A stretch of DNA of 64,000 bases. It comes from Magnetococcales bacterium DCbin4 (GTDB taxonomy: Bacteria; Pseudomonadota; Magnetococcia; Magnetococcales; UBA8363). The position numbers and the translations under genes were made by a program. Positions 51,352 through 60,087 of this stretch are shown piece after piece. The notes below the pieces were generated by a model that did no database searches, had not been told where the DNA came from, and saw only the letters and a program-made list of their open reading frames with translations. The stretch spans positions 24,991 to 88,990 of the forward strand of contig PEAN01000008.1 of NCBI GenBank assembly GCA_002753735.1, read 5' to 3'. Every line of letters begins with the position of its first letter. Positions within the stretch are counted from its first letter, which is position 1.

Positions 51352-52191
51352 TTACTCTTCCTCTTTCCAGACCACGATGCCGATATTCCAACACATCCAA
51401 CCAAGAATCGGCATGACACCCAAGACGATCCGATCCAGAAACGCTAAAGGTTTGTACCATGCACGCAATTCGGCTTCGTGAGTGAGGATTCGTTTCCAAT
51501 AGCGATCTTCATTGGGATGGACCCGATCAATCAGATAAAACTTGACGAAAATAAGAAGAGCGCTGAGCCAAAAAAACCGCACCTCCACGCGGGGAAAGCG
51601 CGCCCGGAACCAGCCGAATTGACTGTAACGTATGGGGTGCTCGTCGATGGTACGCACGCCCGAGGCCATCCTGCGGTAAATGTTGATGACCGGATTGTGC
51701 GCCACGGGATCCCAGAAAGCCGCCATCCCTCCCGGTTTCAGGACCCTCTTCACCTGATCAAGACACTGCTCAATGTCCACATGGTGGAGAAGATTCGCGG
51801 CATAGACGAAGTCGAATGAGGCTGCGGGTAAGACCGAAAGATCGTCCGCCGAACAGGTCTGAGTTTCCACGGAAACGCCGTGATGCCTCGCTACATTTTT
51901 CACCAATTCAAGCATTTTCGGCGAAATGTCCGTCGCAACGACGCTGGCACCTTGCTTGGCGAAAAAGACCGCTCCCTCACCCGCGCCGCTGCCCAACTCC
52001 AGCAGACGCTTTCCGCGCACGTCTCCCATGCGACGCCAGATCCATTGCGGCTCCGGAGAGGTGCAGGCGGAAAACGTTTCATCGACCAGCACAGTAGCGG
52101 GATCGATCACTTCGGACCAGTCGTCATGAAACGCACGTTCTCGATCATTGCGTTCCGCTTGATCGTAAGGCAAGACGGACATCGGTTTCAA
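51352..52191 (-). CDS. SAM-dependent methyltransferase (class I)
   Basis: A 279-residue protein. Motifs: RLLELGSGAGEGAVFFAKQG, ATDISPKMLELVKNVA, FDFVYAANLLHHVD, LKPGGMAAFWDPVAHNP. The C-terminal ~70 residues are hydrophobic (FFWLSALLIFVKFYLID; IVLGVMPILGWMCWNIGIVVW) and probably anchor it in the membrane, which suggests a lipid-linked substrate. Its start overlaps the GtrB-type transferase stop by 4 bases. It is likely co-expressed with that gene and with the downstream radical SAM gene. Confidence 0.88.
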   Translation of the reverse strand: MKPMSVLPYDQAERNDRERAFHDDWSEVIDPATVLVDETFSACTSPEPQWIWRRMGDVRGKRLLELGSGAGEGAVFFAKQGASVVATDISPKMLELVKNVARHHGVSVETQTCSADDLSVLPAASFDFVYAANLLHHVDIEQCLDQVKRVLKPGGMAAFWDPVAHNPVINIYRRMASGVRTIDEHPIRYSQFGWFRARFPRVEVRFFWLSALLIFVKFYLIDRVHPNEDRYWKRILTHEAELRAWYKPLAFLDRIVLGVMPILGWMCWNIGIVVWKEEE

Positions 52192-53186
52192 CCATCCTTT
52201 TCCGTATCGGTTGTCTCAGCGGGCAAGAAAGATTCTGCGCTGATCACTTCGTGAATGATATAGTGGGGACGACCCTGGACATTGATAAAGACGCGGCCGA
52301 GATACTCACCAAGGACCCCTAAGCAAAGGAAGTTGACCCCGAACAAGAACCACACAGTCACCAGAATGGAAACCACACCATGAACAAAGAGGTGGGGAAA
52401 GGCCAGCCTGAGGATCACCCAGATGATCGCGGCAACGATCCCAAAAAACGTCATGCCGAAGCCCAGAATCGACATCCAGTGCAGCGGTTTGGTGGAAAAA
52501 GAAAAGATGGCGTCCAGAGAGAATGCGATCATTTTTTTTAAGGGATATTTGGTCTCCCCATCCACCCTGGGATCCCGATCATACAAAAAAGGCTCCTGCC
52601 GATACCCCAGCCACGCAACCATCCCTCGCAGGAAACGATGCTGTTCCGGCATGTTGTTCAGCGCCAGCACCAGACGGCGGTCCATGATGCGGAAATCACC
52701 CGTGTTTCTAGGAATATTCGTCGTCGTCATCTTGGAGAGGAAGCGATAGAACAAAGACGCTGTGATCAACTTGAATCTGGTTTCTCCCTTTCTTTCCCGG
52801 CGTTGTCCGTAAACCACGTCCACCCCGTCACGCCAGCGCTCCAGCATCGGCATCAGGAGTTCTGGAGGATCCTGCAAGTCGGCGTCGATAATGGCGACAA
52901 CATCGCCACGTACCAGGGAAAGCGCGGCGGAAACCGCCATCTGATGTCCGAAATTGCGACTCAGGTTGATCACCCGGTAAACCGGATTGCGTTGGACTTG
53001 TGCAGTAGCGATCTCCAGGGTCCGATCACGGGAACCGTCATTGACCAGAACCACTTCCACTCTGACCGGTAGTGACTGAACCACCAAATCCAGGCGTTCA
53101 AACAACTTCCCCAAAACAGGCTCTTCGTTGTACATGGGGATGACAAGAGACAACAGTGTCTCATGTGATAAAACTCTGTTGGCCAT
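52188..53186 (-). CDS. GtrB/DPM1-type polyprenyl-phosphate glycosyltransferase (GT2)
   Basis: A 332-residue protein. The catalytic domain has SLVIPMYNEEPVLGKLFERL, VVLVNDGSRDRTLE, SRNFGHQMAVSAAL and AIIDADLQDPPEL (DxD), with RNTGDFRIMDRRLV downstream. Two C-terminal membrane segments (ILGFGMTFFGIVAAIIWVIL, SILVTVWFLFGVNFLCLGVLG) are typical of bactoprenol glycosyltransferases such as GtrB and ArnC. It moves a sugar from its nucleotide onto undecaprenyl phosphate for use on the periplasmic side. That fits the YfhO-like GT-C protein encoded in the same locus. The start MANRVLSH is supported by position only. Confidence 0.94.
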   Translation of the reverse strand: MANRVLSHETLLSLVIPMYNEEPVLGKLFERLDLVVQSLPVRVEVVLVNDGSRDRTLEIATAQVQRNPVYRVINLSRNFGHQMAVSAALSLVRGDVVAIIDADLQDPPELLMPMLERWRDGVDVVYGQRRERKGETRFKLITASLFYRFLSKMTTTNIPRNTGDFRIMDRRLVLALNNMPEQHRFLRGMVAWLGYRQEPFLYDRDPRVDGETKYPLKKMIAFSLDAIFSFSTKPLHWMSILGFGMTFFGIVAAIIWVILRLAFPHLFVHGVVSILVTVWFLFGVNFLCLGVLGEYLGRVFINVQGRPHYIIHEVISAESFLPAETTDTEKDG

Positions 53187-53290
53187 GAATCCTCCGGTTT
53201 GACAAAGGACGGAAAGCGTCGATTTGTGTTTTCAATGCGCTTCACCAAGTCGTCACATGCATCATGCGCCTGGTGCCGTGAAACGCGGTT

Positions 53291-54874
53291 CTATTCCGCA
53301 GACACTTTCATTACGGGTACCGGCATCTGCTTCCATTTAGAATTCGATGCCTTGGGTGCCGGATGACATGATCGTAGCGTTTTCGGGTCGATCTTCAACG
53401 GCTCCCATTGTTCCTTGTAACGAAAATTCTCTTTGCCCACCTCACCGCTACCATGAATCAGCAGCCACAAGAACCGGATGCCATAATAGACGAGCCAGAA
53501 AAACTCACCCGATCTGATACCACGCCAGATATTTCGAAATATATATTCAGGGTTCTTATAATAGAGGTCTATATATGCCTTTCTATAATATTTCGTAATC
53601 ATCGCCGAGGATAGCGTCGGATGGTCGAAGATGGCATTCGCCTCGTTATATACGTTATAGTCATCCCAATTAAACGTCTTGATGCGTCCTTGTTCGCGCA
53701 ACATGTCGAACATTGGCGTCCCGGGGAAGGGAACGGTCATGCCGAATTTCATCACATCTACCTTGGTTCGGCGAGCGTAACGGATGGTGTCGTTCATCGT
53801 TTTTTCTGTATCGGAAGAGAGACCAAACATATACATGCCCCAGGTCTCCAACCCGGCCTTACGGGCCAGAGCGACCGCCTTGATCCCTTCCTCCAAGGTC
53901 GCCCTCCCGCTTTTGCCGAACGCCTTGAGTACCTCGTCGTTGCCGCTTTCAAAACCGAAATGAACCCGGTAGCATCCGGCGCGCTTCATGACATCGAACA
54001 GTTCGAGATTAGCGCTCTCTACCCGGATGCCATTGCTGCATGTCCAGGCAATATTCAAATTCCTTCTGATAATCGCCTCGCATACCTGGATCGCCCATTT
54101 GTTGTCGCTGGTAAAAATATCATCAGCGAGATGGAATTCCCGGTAGCCCAGTTTCATCAGGTAGGCCACCTCCTCGGCGCATCGTTCTGGCGACTTCTTC
54201 CGATATCCAAGCCCCATGGAGTTCTTGCTGGCGCAAAAGTCGCATTTGAAAATGCAGCCTCGGGAAAATTCGGCGGTGATGAGCGGCGCATGGCGGGCCA
54301 TGATTTTCGAAATGCGCTTTTCATACTCTTCGATCGGATAAAGATCCCATGACGGCATGGCCAGTTCATCCAGATATTCAACCAATGGCCGATCACCGTT
54401 GGCCACCACCTCCCCGTCATGACGCCAATAAATGCCGGGAATATCTGCGGCGGGCTTGCCATCCAGGATATCGACCACCGTTCGGTCCCCCTCTCCCACG
54501 ACCACCATGTCCAGAGCGGACTCTCTGATGGTTTCGGACGGCAGGGCAGAGGCGTGAATGCCACCGCCGACAACCAGAATGTCCTTCGAAATGTCCTTTA
54601 CCAAAAAGGATATATCACGCATCTGGTTAATCAATGGAGTGGTTGCGGTAATCCCAACCACATCAGGCCGCAACCGCAGGATCTCGGCACGAACATATTC
54701 GGGGTCGTAGGAGCGATAGGAGAGATCCATGATCGCAGCTTCGTGTCCACCGATCCTCGCGGCACCGCCAAGCACTGCCAAGCTGAGAACCGGATAGACC
54801 GGATTGGCAATGCCAGCCTGCGTGGAGCCGTACACGTTGTAATAGGAAGGGTTGATCAACAAAATCTTAGACAT
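53291..54874 (-). CDS. B12-binding-domain radical SAM protein
   Basis: A 527-residue enzyme. The N-terminal ~150 residues form a cobalamin-binding Rossmann-type domain (KILLINPSYYNVYGS, PVYPVLSLAVLGG, DVVGITATTPL, VVGGGIHASALPSE). The radical SAM core has the 4Fe-4S motif SRGCIFKCDFCASKN (CxxxCxxC), FHLADDIFTSD, FGFESGNDEVLKAFGKSG and the glycine-rich WGMYMFGLSSDTE. The C-terminus carries an aromatic, partly hydrophobic segment (YIFRNIWRGIRSGEFFWLVYYGIRFLW). Class B enzymes methylate unreactive carbons or rearrange carbon frames. In this locus the substrate could be the sugar chain or lipid carrier. Confidence 0.93.
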   Translation of the reverse strand: MSKILLINPSYYNVYGSTQAGIANPVYPVLSLAVLGGAARIGGHEAAIMDLSYRSYDPEYVRAEILRLRPDVVGITATTPLINQMRDISFLVKDISKDILVVGGGIHASALPSETIRESALDMVVVGEGDRTVVDILDGKPAADIPGIYWRHDGEVVANGDRPLVEYLDELAMPSWDLYPIEEYEKRISKIMARHAPLITAEFSRGCIFKCDFCASKNSMGLGYRKKSPERCAEEVAYLMKLGYREFHLADDIFTSDNKWAIQVCEAIIRRNLNIAWTCSNGIRVESANLELFDVMKRAGCYRVHFGFESGNDEVLKAFGKSGRATLEEGIKAVALARKAGLETWGMYMFGLSSDTEKTMNDTIRYARRTKVDVMKFGMTVPFPGTPMFDMLREQGRIKTFNWDDYNVYNEANAIFDHPTLSSAMITKYYRKAYIDLYYKNPEYIFRNIWRGIRSGEFFWLVYYGIRFLWLLIHGSGEVGKENFRYKEQWEPLKIDPKTLRSCHPAPKASNSKWKQMPVPVMKVSAE

Positions 54875-54911
54875 AGACCTGACTTATCCCCATGGTGGCT
54901 ATTGCGGCGGG

Positions 54912-56633
54912 TCAGCGTAACATTCCCATCAATCGTTTCCAGAGACGAACACGCATCCTGCGGGGTAGTAAACGTGCGATGAAATCCATACCTTTGGAAC
55001 GGATGCCAACTTTCAATACAGGCCCTTGCTTCCGTTTTACCGCCAATAAAATTGCATCCGCCACGGTTTCCGGAGTATCCAGGCGTTCGTTCGGCAGAAC
55101 CAACACCCCCGCACGTTCCTGGAAACGGGTACTCATGCCGCCAGGACAGACAGTCAATACCTCGACTCCACTCCCTTCCATCTCTCCCCACAAAGCTTCG
55201 CCAAAAGAGAGCAGCGCCGCATTGGAGGCCGCATAGGCAGCCATATATGGCAACGCCTGATAGGCAGATGACGAACTGATGAGCACGATGCGCCCAAAAG
55301 AACGCGAGGTCATGACCAGAGCCGCATGGTGGCACAGACGGACCCGGGAAACCAGGTTGACGAGAAAAATATTCACCTGAGTTATCCCGTTCAATTGCGT
55401 CACCGGCCCCCGGGCACCGAACCCTGCGCAGGCGAACACCTCGTCGATACCCTCACCGCCCCAGATTGGAGATGTCAACAACCGGTTGAGTTCATCGTCC
55501 CGGCTGAGGTCACACACCACGCGCTTGACGACGGCAGGGTGACCGGAAAGCATGGCGGCGAGTCCATCCTCATCCTTGTCCACCAAAATCAGGCGTCGGT
55601 TCATGTCGGCCAATTTGACAGCAAGAGCCGCACCCAACCCGGAAGCAGCACCGGTAAGCAATGTCAACCCAGCAGGTGGAAAATAAAAGTCGGACCGGCG
55701 CCGTTCCGCCTGGATCACCTCTTCCACGCTCTCCCGGGGGCCATGCCGTGGAGACCAGCCCAATCCTTGCAAAGCCGCGTCGGAGGCGGTCAGGGCATCA
55801 TACAGCAGGGCCCTGGCTTGGAACGGAAGCCAACGCATGACGGGACGCAACAGGTCGGCGGCCCAAGCCAGGGGAACCCGGACTGCGTTCGGGGCAGCCC
55901 AGGCGAATACCTGCCCCAGGGCGATGGGATGACCCGCCGCAAAAAAGATCCGATTCACTGCCTCCGGATGAGTCGATGTGAGAATCAGTGCCTCCACGAG
56001 ATCGTCCACATGCAGAAAGGAAAATCGTCCCGGAAAGGCAAACCGGGACAAAAGACCGCCGGACATTGCGCTACGTACGAAGACCGCCAGATGTGAGCGC
56101 AGCTTCATTTCCGCACCGACCACAGGAGTCGGACGCACGATGCACCAGGGCAGACTGCTCTCTCGAACCGCAACTTCGGCCTCCCATTTGGAACGGCCGT
56201 AATCCGTGCACGGATGTGACGGGTACGTTTCGTCGACCGGCTCTCGGCAAAGATCAGTCGGGGCACGATCCACCGCGCCAAACGTACTGACGAACACAAA
56301 GCGGGAAAGCCCGGGAACCTGATCTTTCACCGCCGCCAATAACGCAGTGGTAGCCAAAAAGTTGGATTGCCTGAATTGAGGACCGTTTCCGAACTTGGCT
56401 TCCCCGGCAAGATGGATGACCACGTCGCTTCCCGATAAAGCGGACGCATAGGTCTTGGGACTTCCCAGGTCACCCGCAACCAGGATCAACCCCGGCAGCG
56501 TGGAACCTACTTTCTCGGTTGAGCGGACGAGTGCTCGGACCTCGGCACCTTGTGCCACCAAGCGGGTACACAGGCGGCGGCCTATGAATCCCGAAGCCCC
56601 GGTGATGAAATAAATGCGACGTCCAAGGCTCAT
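54912..56633 (-). CDS. Fusion of an NAD-dependent epimerase/dehydratase with a second short-chain dehydrogenase
   Basis: A 573-residue two-domain protein. Domain 1 (about 1-320) is an extended SDR: FITGASGFIGRRLCTRL, VVIHLAGEAKFG, FVSTFGAVDRAP, active-site pair CTDYGRSKWEAE, IVRPTPVVG. Domain 2 (about 335-560) is a classical SDR: LLTGAASGLGAALAVKL, FACAGFGARGP, RIVLISSSSAYQAL. Its active site reads YAASNAALLSF: the Tyr is there but the Lys of YxxxK is Asn. The last residues (MDFIARLLPRRMRVRLWKRL) are basic and hydrophobic. Domain 1 is likely active; domain 2 may have lost reduction activity. The start overlaps the methyltransferase stop (ATGA). Confidence 0.9.
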   Translation of the reverse strand: MSLGRRIYFITGASGFIGRRLCTRLVAQGAEVRALVRSTEKVGSTLPGLILVAGDLGSPKTYASALSGSDVVIHLAGEAKFGNGPQFRQSNFLATTALLAAVKDQVPGLSRFVFVSTFGAVDRAPTDLCREPVDETYPSHPCTDYGRSKWEAEVAVRESSLPWCIVRPTPVVGAEMKLRSHLAVFVRSAMSGGLLSRFAFPGRFSFLHVDDLVEALILTSTHPEAVNRIFFAAGHPIALGQVFAWAAPNAVRVPLAWAADLLRPVMRWLPFQARALLYDALTASDAALQGLGWSPRHGPRESVEEVIQAERRRSDFYFPPAGLTLLTGAASGLGAALAVKLADMNRRLILVDKDEDGLAAMLSGHPAVVKRVVCDLSRDDELNRLLTSPIWGGEGIDEVFACAGFGARGPVTQLNGITQVNIFLVNLVSRVRLCHHAALVMTSRSFGRIVLISSSSAYQALPYMAAYAASNAALLSFGEALWGEMEGSGVEVLTVCPGGMSTRFQERAGVLVLPNERLDTPETVADAILLAVKRKQGPVLKVGIRSKGMDFIARLLPRRMRVRLWKRLMGMLR

Positions 56634-57583
56634 GCCGAGCCTCCAGACCGGTCAGAAATCCGCTCTTCCTGCGGTGTCAGTGTGAAGGTCAAAACACCCC
56701 CCTGGGAAGGAGGAACGATCAGAGATAAAATCCACGCCATAGGCAACAACAGACCGCTCAACACAAGCGCCGCCATGCGCCCGCCGACACCGGGAATGTT
56801 TTTCTTCAAACGGCTGTGAACGAAATTGGCCGACCGGGTCATACCGCCCGCCAGGGTATCCACCCAACCAAAGATCTCGTATTCAAAATTCCGCCCTCGG
56901 AGGAACTCCACCCGATCTTTCCGCCAGTGTGCACGTAACACGGTAATGAGTACGGAATCCCAGTACCACACATGCCTGCCATAATCGAGAAACGAAGCGT
57001 AGCGACCGAAGAGTCGGGGCTGCCCACCGCCCTGATTGGGAATGCTGACGATGATTGTTCCTCCGGGGGCCAATTTGGTACGCAAGGCACCTAGAAATGC
57101 CAGCGGTGCGTTCACATGTTCCAGGACATGCCACAGAAAGATGACGTCGAATCGCCCTGCGGGCAACTCATCCATTTCAGCGACTACAGCAACGCCCCGC
57201 TGTACAGCATTGGCACGGCGGGCAGACTCCGGTTCCAATCCCATTACCTTTGCGTAACCCTGGTGGCGCAGAAATACCAGAAACTGGCCATCTCCACATC
57301 CCATATCCAGAATGCGGACGGATCGGTCCCGCAACATGGGGAGCTGCGCCGTGAGCCAGCGCCAGCGAAGCTGGAACAGGGCATCCATGACCCGGGAATC
57401 GCCCTTCTGGATATCCGTCTCCACACTTGCCTTGATTTGGCGCATCGGTGGCAGGCGCAAAGCTTTACATTGATCGCATCGCAAAAAGGACAAGCCGACG
57501 TCCCAGACTTCAGCGAGTCCCCGCAGACCCGCGTCGGCAGACTCGTCACAGGCGGGACACGTCATCGGCATGGTTCCGTGCAT
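56630..57583 (-). CDS. Class I SAM methyltransferase with N-terminal zinc-ribbon-like motif
   Basis: I set the start at ATG 57583 (MHGTMPMTCPACDES), which lies 5 bases after the YfhO-like stop. The track's 57631 would overlap that gene by 43 bases. The N-terminus has two Cys pairs (CPACDES, RCDQCKAL) as in many Methyltransf_13/23-type sugar methyltransferases. The core has RILDMGCGDGQFLVFLRHQG, VMGLEPESARRANA, FDVIFLWHVLEHVNAP, and LAPGGTIIVSIPNQGG. A hydrophobic segment near the C-terminus (ALVLSGLLLPMAWILSLIV) suggests membrane contact. It is the third methyltransferase of the locus. Confidence 0.88.
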   Translation of the reverse strand: MHGTMPMTCPACDESADAGLRGLAEVWDVGLSFLRCDQCKALRLPPMRQIKASVETDIQKGDSRVMDALFQLRWRWLTAQLPMLRDRSVRILDMGCGDGQFLVFLRHQGYAKVMGLEPESARRANAVQRGVAVVAEMDELPAGRFDVIFLWHVLEHVNAPLAFLGALRTKLAPGGTIIVSIPNQGGGQPRLFGRYASFLDYGRHVWYWDSVLITVLRAHWRKDRVEFLRGRNFEYEIFGWVDTLAGGMTRSANFVHSRLKKNIPGVGGRMAALVLSGLLLPMAWILSLIVPPSQGGVLTFTLTPQEERISDRSGGSA

Positions 57584-57588
57584 GGACG

Positions 57589-60075
57589 CTACGTACTCCC
57601 CTTTTCTGCGACGACCGCCCATTTCCGACACGCGCTCATCAGCCAGAAAAATCCCGCAAGGGCGATCCCCGAAAGCGGTAGCCAGACCTTATAGTGAGAT
57701 AAATCATAGTGAACGGTCATTCCGCCCCCTTCCAGGACAAGATCGGAAATGCGGAAGGGAACCGCGGTCAAGGGGAAGGGGATCGTCTTCCCGGCGGCGA
57801 CCGTCAGCGTCCATTTCCCTTCCAGTGGCAACCCGAAAACCGGAACGACCCGGTCAGTATAATACTCCAGGGGATGGTTCATGAACAACGCCCCACGAAT
57901 GCCCACCAGATCCTCGGGAGCCGAGATCTGCCACATCAGATTGGACACCCGGGCCGCCGACAACTCACGCCGCACGCCATTCAACCGGTCGAAGGCAGCA
58001 ATGCTTTCCGGCGCGCCTCTGGCCAAACCGTTTAGCATATCGTTGATATCCTGCGTCGTACCCCCTGGAAAGAAGGAGACGTCGCTCCAACTATCAGACA
58101 ACGCATAAGCCCGCAAATCTCCGACACGTTGAACCAGCTCGACGTCTGGCCTGCCGATCTCACGATCCGTGAACAGGTAGCGTATTCCCAACGAATTGAA
58201 CAACCGCGCCGCCGCAGGACTCAAGGCACCCGTTTCCGCCTCGATGACATATTCGGCGCAGATCCATAACACCTCGAAAAGATTGGCACCTTCCCGATTG
58301 TACTGTTCCACATGATTCAGGGGATACCAGAACTGCCGGGTCTTGATGAACAGTCCGGTGTCGAGGGGGCCGTCCAGGGTACGGAATCCGGCGTTCGTTG
58401 CCTCGAACCGGTAAAAGGAACTGTTTTCAGATGTGCAGGTTTCCAAGGTCAACGCCCGTGCTCCAGGGGTCAGCCCCGCGAAAATAGGATGAGAAGCCGG
58501 ATCTTGCGCCGTCGGCAGGTTGGGGTAATGAAACTGATAAATGCCGACATAGCAAACACCCACGAGAAACGCCAGCGCCAAAGGCCGCGCACCACGGTGC
58601 TCCTGGGTGGTATGGTGCCAAAAGAGAAAGAACAACACAACAATGACCACCCCCACCAGGGCGGCTCCCCAACGATCCGGGGTCTGAAACAGATGGACCA
58701 AGTCGACGAGCTTTCCTGTCATGAGTTTTTCAGGCACGACGGCCCCGAGCGGGGCCAACGCCACAGCCAAAAGATTTGCAAAAAACAGTATAAGGATGAA
58801 TCCATGCGCCCCCCACTTCCAGAACCTTGTCAGAAGGTTGGCCCTGGAAACGCTTTCCGCCAGCCAAGCCAGAAGCAGCATGGCGAACAGGTTACCGAAA
58901 AAAAGCATGCGCATGGGTGCGTTGTGGGAATACTTCATACCCGGGAACCATTCGCGAAACAACATATTAACGCTCAGGAAACCATTCACGAGGATCACGA
59001 ACAGAGTGATGGACAAAAGCCCCCAGACCACCGCCGGTGTCGCCACCAAGGCGCGTCGTCCCCGTCCGAACCATGCTGCCAACAGGAGGGGAAGCAAAAT
59101 CATGAATGGCAGGTAGATCCCCAACCAGAGCTGAGAAACGAGAAATGCATCCAATAAGCTTCCCAATCCCGTCCACGGCGCGAACAGGGGATAGGCCAGA
59201 GCCACCGGCTCACGCACCATACGGGACTCAAGCAGAATGGGAGCCAGAAAAAAGATCATCGTCATGACGGCCAGGAGAAACGCCGCCACACCGAAGAGTG
59301 TTCCCTTTGCAACCCGAGACCGCTCCCCTTGGGCATGAATGAAATGGCCGAGGGCGACAATCGCCAGAAATATGCCGATGAACAACAAAATGGAAATGAA
59401 GTTGATCGCCACCGCCATAACGACCAACCCAAAGAAAATGAGGAGGAAACGTGGTTTGGCGGTTTCGATGAAACGATGAAAAGCAGCAAGAATACAGAGG
59501 CCACCGTAATACAGGCCTGGTTGATGGGTATGGGCGAGAAAATGCAAAGCCAATGGCGTCAGCGTTCCGAAGATGGCGACCATGAGGCTCCATTCCGGCG
59601 ACAACCGTAGAATCCGAGCCCACCAGAAAAAACCGAAGGCACCAAAATTGAGGAGCAGGAACATCTGCACCCCTTTTGCGACTTTTTCGTTCTTGATGAG
59701 CAGCCACGGAAGATGGAATGGGGAGAGATAGCTGTACACCATGGAATCTTCTTGAGACATACCACCGAAAACGCGTTCATTCCAAAAGGGAAGTTCCAGA
59801 TTGAGTAGACTCTCCCGATAAAAACTGAGAAAATTCCTTTCCTGATTGATGAAATCCGCCTGCCCATATTGATCCCGGGCGGTCAGGGGAGCCTCTGAAA
59901 GATGGGCAGAAGCGAACGTCCCCTGCCCCAGAACAGCACGTGGGGCATAGATCATCCGTCCCGACAAATAGGGCCAAACGGTTGCCAGGAACAGCAGTTC
60001 CAACAGAAAGAATGCCAGCAGAAACTTCCTTGATGAGGGTGCCACCGCTTCGCCCATCGGGGAAGGTGTATTCAT
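57589..60075 (-). CDS. YfhO-like multi-spanning membrane protein (GT-C type)
   Basis: An 828-residue membrane protein with about 12 hydrophobic segments (KFLLAFFLLELLFLATVWPY, FLLIFFGLVVMAVAINFISILL, LFLLLNFGAFGFFWWARIL, WLPLSGIALAGFFWLMS). Between the first two is a large loop (RDQYGQADFINQERNFLSFY, FWNERVFGGMSQ), in which Asp/Glu residues may bind a lipid-linked sugar as in GT-C enzymes. The C-terminal ~300 residues are a periplasmic-type domain. YfhO proteins act with GtrB-type transferases in glycosylating teichoic or lipoteichoic acid and probably other surface polymers, and a GtrB-type gene is present at 52188. Confidence 0.88.
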   Translation of the reverse strand: MNTPSPMGEAVAPSSRKFLLAFFLLELLFLATVWPYLSGRMIYAPRAVLGQGTFASAHLSEAPLTARDQYGQADFINQERNFLSFYRESLLNLELPFWNERVFGGMSQEDSMVYSYLSPFHLPWLLIKNEKVAKGVQMFLLLNFGAFGFFWWARILRLSPEWSLMVAIFGTLTPLALHFLAHTHQPGLYYGGLCILAAFHRFIETAKPRFLLIFFGLVVMAVAINFISILLFIGIFLAIVALGHFIHAQGERSRVAKGTLFGVAAFLLAVMTMIFFLAPILLESRMVREPVALAYPLFAPWTGLGSLLDAFLVSQLWLGIYLPFMILLPLLLAAWFGRGRRALVATPAVVWGLLSITLFVILVNGFLSVNMLFREWFPGMKYSHNAPMRMLFFGNLFAMLLLAWLAESVSRANLLTRFWKWGAHGFILILFFANLLAVALAPLGAVVPEKLMTGKLVDLVHLFQTPDRWGAALVGVVIVVLFFLFWHHTTQEHRGARPLALAFLVGVCYVGIYQFHYPNLPTAQDPASHPIFAGLTPGARALTLETCTSENSSFYRFEATNAGFRTLDGPLDTGLFIKTRQFWYPLNHVEQYNREGANLFEVLWICAEYVIEAETGALSPAAARLFNSLGIRYLFTDREIGRPDVELVQRVGDLRAYALSDSWSDVSFFPGGTTQDINDMLNGLARGAPESIAAFDRLNGVRRELSAARVSNLMWQISAPEDLVGIRGALFMNHPLEYYTDRVVPVFGLPLEGKWTLTVAAGKTIPFPLTAVPFRISDLVLEGGGMTVHYDLSHYKVWLPLSGIALAGFFWLMSACRKWAVVAEKGST

Positions 60076-60087
60076 GAAACAATCCCC

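Noticed and set aside
58312-59157. 281-residue plus-strand ORF rich in Gln, Arg and His
   Set aside because: Antisense to the YfhO-like membrane protein; composition is the complement of hydrophobic codons.
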